DNA of 64,000 bases from Cristatella mucedo (taxonomy: Eukaryota > Bryozoa > Phylactolaemata > Cristatellidae). Made by a program: the position numbers and the translations under genes. The notes beneath the pieces were generated by a model. That model saw only the letters and a list, made by a program, of their open reading frames with translations, made no database searches and was not told where the DNA came from. The stretch is from assembly GCA_009760855.2 (NCBI GenBank), contig WPIO01000055.1, positions 2,630,001-2,694,000 on the forward strand. The letters run 5' to 3'. Shown here one piece after another: positions 59,730 through 64,000 of this stretch (positions are counted from its first letter, which is position 1; each line of letters opens with the position of its first letter).

Positions 59730-60070
59730 TACGTCACTTCACCTTGACCTGCACTGGCTCCTCATCAAGCTTCGTTTTGACGTCAAGGTTTTGTCACTCA
59801 CACTTAGGTACCGCCATTCTCTCTCTCCTGCCTACCTATTTGGCCTTCTTCAAAATGCGACCATTCATCATCATATATAGTTCTTCTAATTACTGCCAAT
59901 TAGCAGCACCTCGAAATCACATCCAACCATTCGTCGACCTTTCATTTAATTATTATGCTCTCAATGCGTATATATCACTTTAAAGTGACGTCACCATATC
60001 CCCTTACTCGACGATATGTAAAATTTAGTTAAAACGCATCTCATCCTCACAACATTCGATGGGTCCTGGT
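59730..60070 (+). mobile_element. Family-1 LINE reverse transcriptase remnant
   Basis: A conceptual HLDLHWLLIKLRFDVKVLSL, TLRYRHSLSPAYLFGLL aligns with ADLHWLPVKQRIDFKVLSLT and SLHSMAPAYLSDILP. Frameshifts follow. Confidence 0.7.
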
Positions 60071-60146
60071 AAATTGTCCTACATTTTTGTTTGTGTTGGA
60101 GCTGTTTTTCCCTATGATGTAGCTAACTAGATTGGCCCGCTTTGCT

Positions 60147-60515
60147 TTGTTGCGTGTGATAAATTCCTAAAGAAAGATTTACTACTCCGCCAGTGCTCTG
60201 CCGGTGCAATTCAAACATGGTATTCATATTGTTATATGTTTGCCGACGTGCTGAGAGTGCTGCAATGGTGTGAGTATGAAATAGTTTTTAGTATATTAGC
60301 CTAACAGGCCAGGGTACGATAGCAAGTACTAACGAGTTTGAGTTTGTTGCGTGTGTTAAGTGCCTAAGGAGAGATTTATTTTGGTGCAATAAAAATACTG
60401 TATTCATATTGTTATATGCTTGAAGACGTGCTAAGAGTGCTGCAATGATGTGGGTATGAAATAATTTTAGGATATCAGCCAAACAGGCCAGGGGTACGAT
60501 ATTAGGTACTATTCG
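60147..60515. repeat. Tandem duplication, about 197-bp period
   Basis: TTGTTGCGTGTG begins at 60147 and 60344; both units continue with ATTCATATTGTTATATG, GACGTGCT.AGAGTGCTGCA and CAGGCCAGGG.TACGAT. The second unit has a deletion of about 20 bases. Both contain a TAAGTGCCTAAGGAGAGATT-type LINE-tail echo. Confidence 0.85.
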
Positions 60516-60559
60516 ATTTAAAAGAATAATTTTTATAGTGGCAGACAGACCTCAATGGC

Positions 60560-60655
60560 TATAATAATAATAATAATAATAATTCACTTGATAAAGCGCC
60601 CTCAGAGAACTTAATCTCTCACTAGGCGCTTTACACTTGCTGCAAAGTGAAATGG
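60560..60655 (-). mobile_element. Family-1 LINE 3' tail with (ATA)n
   Basis: TCACTTGATAAAGCGCCCTC, AGAGAACTTAATCTCTCACT and AGGCGCTTTACACTTGCTGC form a clean reverse-oriented tail. Confidence 0.85.
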
Positions 60656-61213
60656 CTGTCGCATGCAGCTGGCAATTCAAAGAGTCACCTACTGCAGGAT
60701 TCTAATGAATCACCACGGTCATGGAGAGGGAGTATCTGAACTCCAAGGGTATCAATCCTTTAAGACTGGTTGGAGAGCAGTGGTATGTTTAAATCAGTCG
60801 CCTATCGCCTAGTTTTCGCAACTGCTTAATCGTGCATGAACTGCATTGTTGACACGGTCAGTTTTCAAAATAAAAAACTGGCTTCAGAAAGTCAGTACTA
60901 ATTGCCTCATGAAAGTAGTTTATGGATGTACCCAGATTTATAGAATTCTCTTGCAGAGCAAGACTGCAGGATTAAAAGGAACTCTGTTCTCGGTGAAGCG
61001 TGGCCACAAAAAGTTATCATATTATTCCAGAGAGCCTATATAATTCTTTTAACCACCAATGTTTTTATTTATTTTATTTGTTTTTGCTTTGTGTCTTTTT
61101 AATAGTTTATATCTGCGTTCAGGAAGCGGGGTTATTAATTATCAAATGCATCTCGCATGCAGCTACGCCTTGTCTCTATTGCGTTTTTACATCGTTTTTC
61201 CTTTATTCTGCAG

Positions 61214-61531
61214 AGACGAAGCTCGAGGCAAGCAACAATCCCGTTTATAGTGGCACTATTTTCAAACTTACTTGCATTTATAATGGATTTACCAAATTGA
61301 AAATAGCAGATACTAGTCCAAGCTACAATTTCATTGATTGTCTGTCATCTACAAGCTCGATATCAAGACAGGGAATATTTTTGGGAAACAATGTGATTAG
61401 CTACAATTGCAGCCAAACAAGCCTTAGTATTTTGTGTCGAGCATCACCAGAGTGGAATCTGACATTCCTTTGCACCGGCACTCGACCGAATAGCACCTTT
61501 CAATCTAAAGAGCTCAACCTCAGTATCAAAG
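61214..61531 (+). CDS. Ig-like domain exon
   Basis: The acceptor is TTATTCTGCAG and the donor GTAGGC. The exon is 318 bases, phase 1 at both ends, the usual arrangement of Ig-superfamily domain exons. It encodes TKLEASNNPVYSGTIFKLTC (B-strand Cys), a middle part with FIDCLSS and ISYNCSQT, ILCRASPEWN, then LTFLCTGTRPNSTF (F-strand-like Cys) and KELNLSIKG. Sequons are NCS, NLT, NST and NLS, so an extracellular glycoprotein is inferred. The canonical core Trp is not obvious and the extra Cys are unusual, so it is a divergent domain. The upstream partner is probably the signal exon at 47274. Further exons would lie beyond the window. Confidence 0.6.
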
Positions 61532-61799
61532 GTAGGCACTTATTAGCTCGCATGGTGACTATTTTAAAGGCTACCTGTCTGCACGCCTCCGGATGGGTGC
61601 ACCGTGGTTCGAGTTTTCTGCTTCTGCTGTGGGCACATAAACCGCTGTCTCGGCTACCACTGTTGTAAACATAGCCAGATCGGAGCCAGCCAATTAATGA
61701 ACGCTAACGCCAGCCATAAAGCTGCGAGGTGATCTGGAAATTCTGAGAGCTCTATGGTACAGGCAAAATTGCTTGCATTTGGCTTTTGGTTATTGCTTG

Positions 61800-61880
61800 T
61801 CTTGTATTGAGTTGTAGAGCGGCTGGATAACGATTGACTCTCTTAGATTAATACACAAATGGATTATTATTATTATTATT
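61800..61880 (+). mobile_element. Possible SINE A/LINE tail with (ATT)n
   Basis: GAGCGGCTGGATAACGATTG, CTCTTAGATTAATACACAAA and TGGATTATTATTATTATT resemble the SINE A tail loosely. Confidence 0.35.
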
Positions 61881-62689
61881 GAGGATATTAGGCTGCCGCC
61901 CCCTGCTCAATTATGTCACTGCTGCGTGTCACTAACCCGATGAACAAAACGGAACTGAAGGGTCTTAATTCAGTGGTTTGTTACGTGGCATCGGGGCTAA
62001 GGGGGCTTAGGCTGTTCACACGTAGCTTAGGGGTTCTTATACCTTTGCTTGCATTGTCTGTTACTGTTATCTGTTACGTGGCATCCAAGCTAAGGGGTAC
62101 TTACACCATTGCTTATATTGTCTGTTAGTTTTAGCAGCCGACTGGCTAAAAAAGCAACTGCTTACGCTTAGCTTCGACCTTTCAATGATATTTTTTCCGG
62201 ATTTTGGGGACTATTCCATGTAAACCAAAAACGCTATGAACTTGATTGATCGTGTTAGAGTCACGACTTTGTTTAAGGAAATCATGCCTGCCATTGTAAG
62301 TATCATATCAACTCGTCAAACATGTCCCCTGACTCATACTTTTACTATTTAAATACTTGCTTAAGAAATTGCTATAACCCGTTATCTATTTTATAAGGTT
62401 TTGAAAATTAGCATAATGGCTGTGTTAAACGGTCTTATATTCTTTTTTAAAATATCGTGTCATCTCTGACTGTCTTTGTTGAAGCCGTCTTCAGAAAATC
62501 CATGGTCAATTCGGTTATCGCTTGTGTGAAAACATAAAATATCGTTCACAGATCCCTACCTAGCCAAAGTAGTTTTGTATGAGCCCATTCTTTGCAAATT
62601 AGGTCCGAATACATGCAAATTCTGTATGTTCTCATAGAAGCAATAGATTGACGAGTTAAGTGGTGAAGAATAACCTTTTAAACCGCTGC

Positions 62690-64000
62690 GCACTACAGAG
62701 TTGCCTGTGCTCGGTAAACTACCTGACAATTTATTACGCTATCCCGAATGGTTTCTCATACTTTCACACCATTAGATCAATCAAACTGAAGGTAGAGTTG
62801 CTATTATCACACGCTCAAAATACGAATTCAAGCCATTCGCAGTACCATCTATCGAACCATCTATCGAAGCAGTCTTTCGAACCATCTATCGAACCATCTA
62901 TCGAAGCAGTCTTTCGAATCTTTCGTTATCATCGGTCTTGATTTCACCCGAAAACAAGCAACTGACGGTGGCAGTAGTATATCGCTCATCAGATACCAAG
63001 TCTTCTTTTATCTCAGATTCCTCCGATCTCATTTCGATTCTGTGTGCAAGAAATTGATCCTTTGTCATCATGGGGGATTTCAGCATTCATTTTAATAGAT
63101 TATCTGACGCCTTTAATACTAAATTTTGTAAATTGACTTACTCATTGTCTCTCATGGCTCATGTGCATCGCTCTACTCACATTAAGGGTTCTTTCACTCG
63201 ACCAAATTTTCTCATACAACTTCATGTTCTCATCACCAATTATTACCAAACCTGCATATCTGACCACATGCACATCTCATTTAGTCTACAATGTGTGCCC
63301 TCCTGCTCCTCTAAAGTCACATGTGAATCGCGAAACCCCAAGAACCTTAGCATCGATGCTGTCCGTGCGAGAATACCTGCCTGGCCTCTGCTGCTCAATC
63401 CCCCTTCCAACCTATCGTCGTGGGTAGATAGCTACAACACGACACTAGCTTGCACGCTCGACGGGTTTGCAACGCTGAATAACCGCACTGTGCACCCTCG
63501 CCCAGACGGCCTTTGGTTTGCCAAAGACATTGCACTAGCTAGGTCTACTACGCGAGACATTAAAAAAGCGTTCGAAAGATCACGACTGCCTGTCTATCGA
63601 CATGCATAGGAGGGCTACTGTAGTTCCTACCAATCAATCCTAGCAAAAGCCAAGTCTAGCTTCAATAAAAAATTGTTGAATTATAGATGCACAATAAAAA
63701 AATGCTGATGTCGACGATCAACCATCTCCTCAACCGCTCCCAGGCTAGCTAATTACCTAATGATCCCTGTGACGATGTAGCCAATCGCTTCTCTAGCTTC
63801 TTTGTCCCGAAGATAGACAAGATCAGGGAGTTCATCCCTGCGATGGCAGTATCCCACCTTAGAATACCGTCCCCCAATTCCTTGCAGCACCTCAATGTGT
63901 CTACATTTAAGCAGGCCACTAGTGATCTCGTCCTGAAGTTCGTATCCCAATAAAAAAAGACAATGCGTTCTTTGGACCCTATTCCCACTGTCCTGCTCAT
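62690..64000 (+). mobile_element. Non-LTR element: endonuclease region, running off the right edge
   Basis: NGFSYFHTIRS (62740 region), VAVVYRSSDTKSSFISDSSD, IMGDFSIHFNRLSDAFNTKF (GDFN-type endonuclease motif with Ser for Asn) and HVHRSTHIKGSFTRPNFLI are endonuclease motifs. The linker IKKAFERSRLP and the pre-RT block NRFSSFFVPKIDKIREFIPA then LDPIPTVLL follow. The frame is open at 63070-63609 but broken elsewhere. The reverse transcriptase should lie beyond 64000. It appears to be the same family as 36350-37165. Confidence 0.75.
62844..62917. repeat. Exact 37-bp tandem duplication inside the LINE
   Basis: The units 62844-62880 and 62881-62917 are identical, and each itself holds ACCATCTATCGA twice. 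Confidence 0.95.

Overview
This window looks like nuclear DNA of an animal, probably an invertebrate or early-branching lineage. Coding exons are short and bounded by GT-AG introns, long dinucleotide arrays are frequent, and both non-LTR retrotransposons and tRNA-derived SINEs are abundant. The species cannot be named from sequence alone. Most open frames in the window come from microsatellites or lie antisense to repeats and do not encode proteins.

The left two thirds (about 4.6-41.4 kb, + strand) hold one long gene. Ten exons can be chained with matching splice phases into 586 codons plus a stop. They encode a sulfatase-fold protein of the arylsulfatase B/I/J type. Landmark motifs of the fold follow one another in the right order. 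However, the residue that becomes formylglycine and most other catalytic or metal-binding residues are substituted, while the frame stays open and the splice sites stay usable. It is best read as a catalytically dead sulfatase homologue (pseudoenzyme). Its initiator ATG lies in an upstream exon that I could not identify. A polyadenylation signal lies at 41357-41362. Its introns carry AG/CT arrays, a 0.7-kb homopyrimidine block, minisatellites and retroelement pieces.

The right third is poorer in G+C and dominated by mobile DNA. It contains a near full-length but broken non-LTR element (about 43.2-46.9 kb), a second copy split by an antisense insertion (51.15-53.9 kb), many 3' tails of a second family ending in ATT repeats, two tRNA-like SINE families, a Tc1-type transposase remnant, and a 194-bp hAT-type MITE resembling the SPIN family. 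A second gene can be proposed here: a signal-peptide exon at 47274-47337 and an Ig-like domain exon at 61214-61531, both on + and with compatible phase 1 boundaries. A short frame at about 42 kb resembles a piece of a proton-coupled oligopeptide transporter.

The repeats record a layered history. Family-1 tails are inserted in family-2 elements, and a family-2 derivative is inserted in a family-1 element. SINE tails resemble the LINE tail that probably mobilises them.
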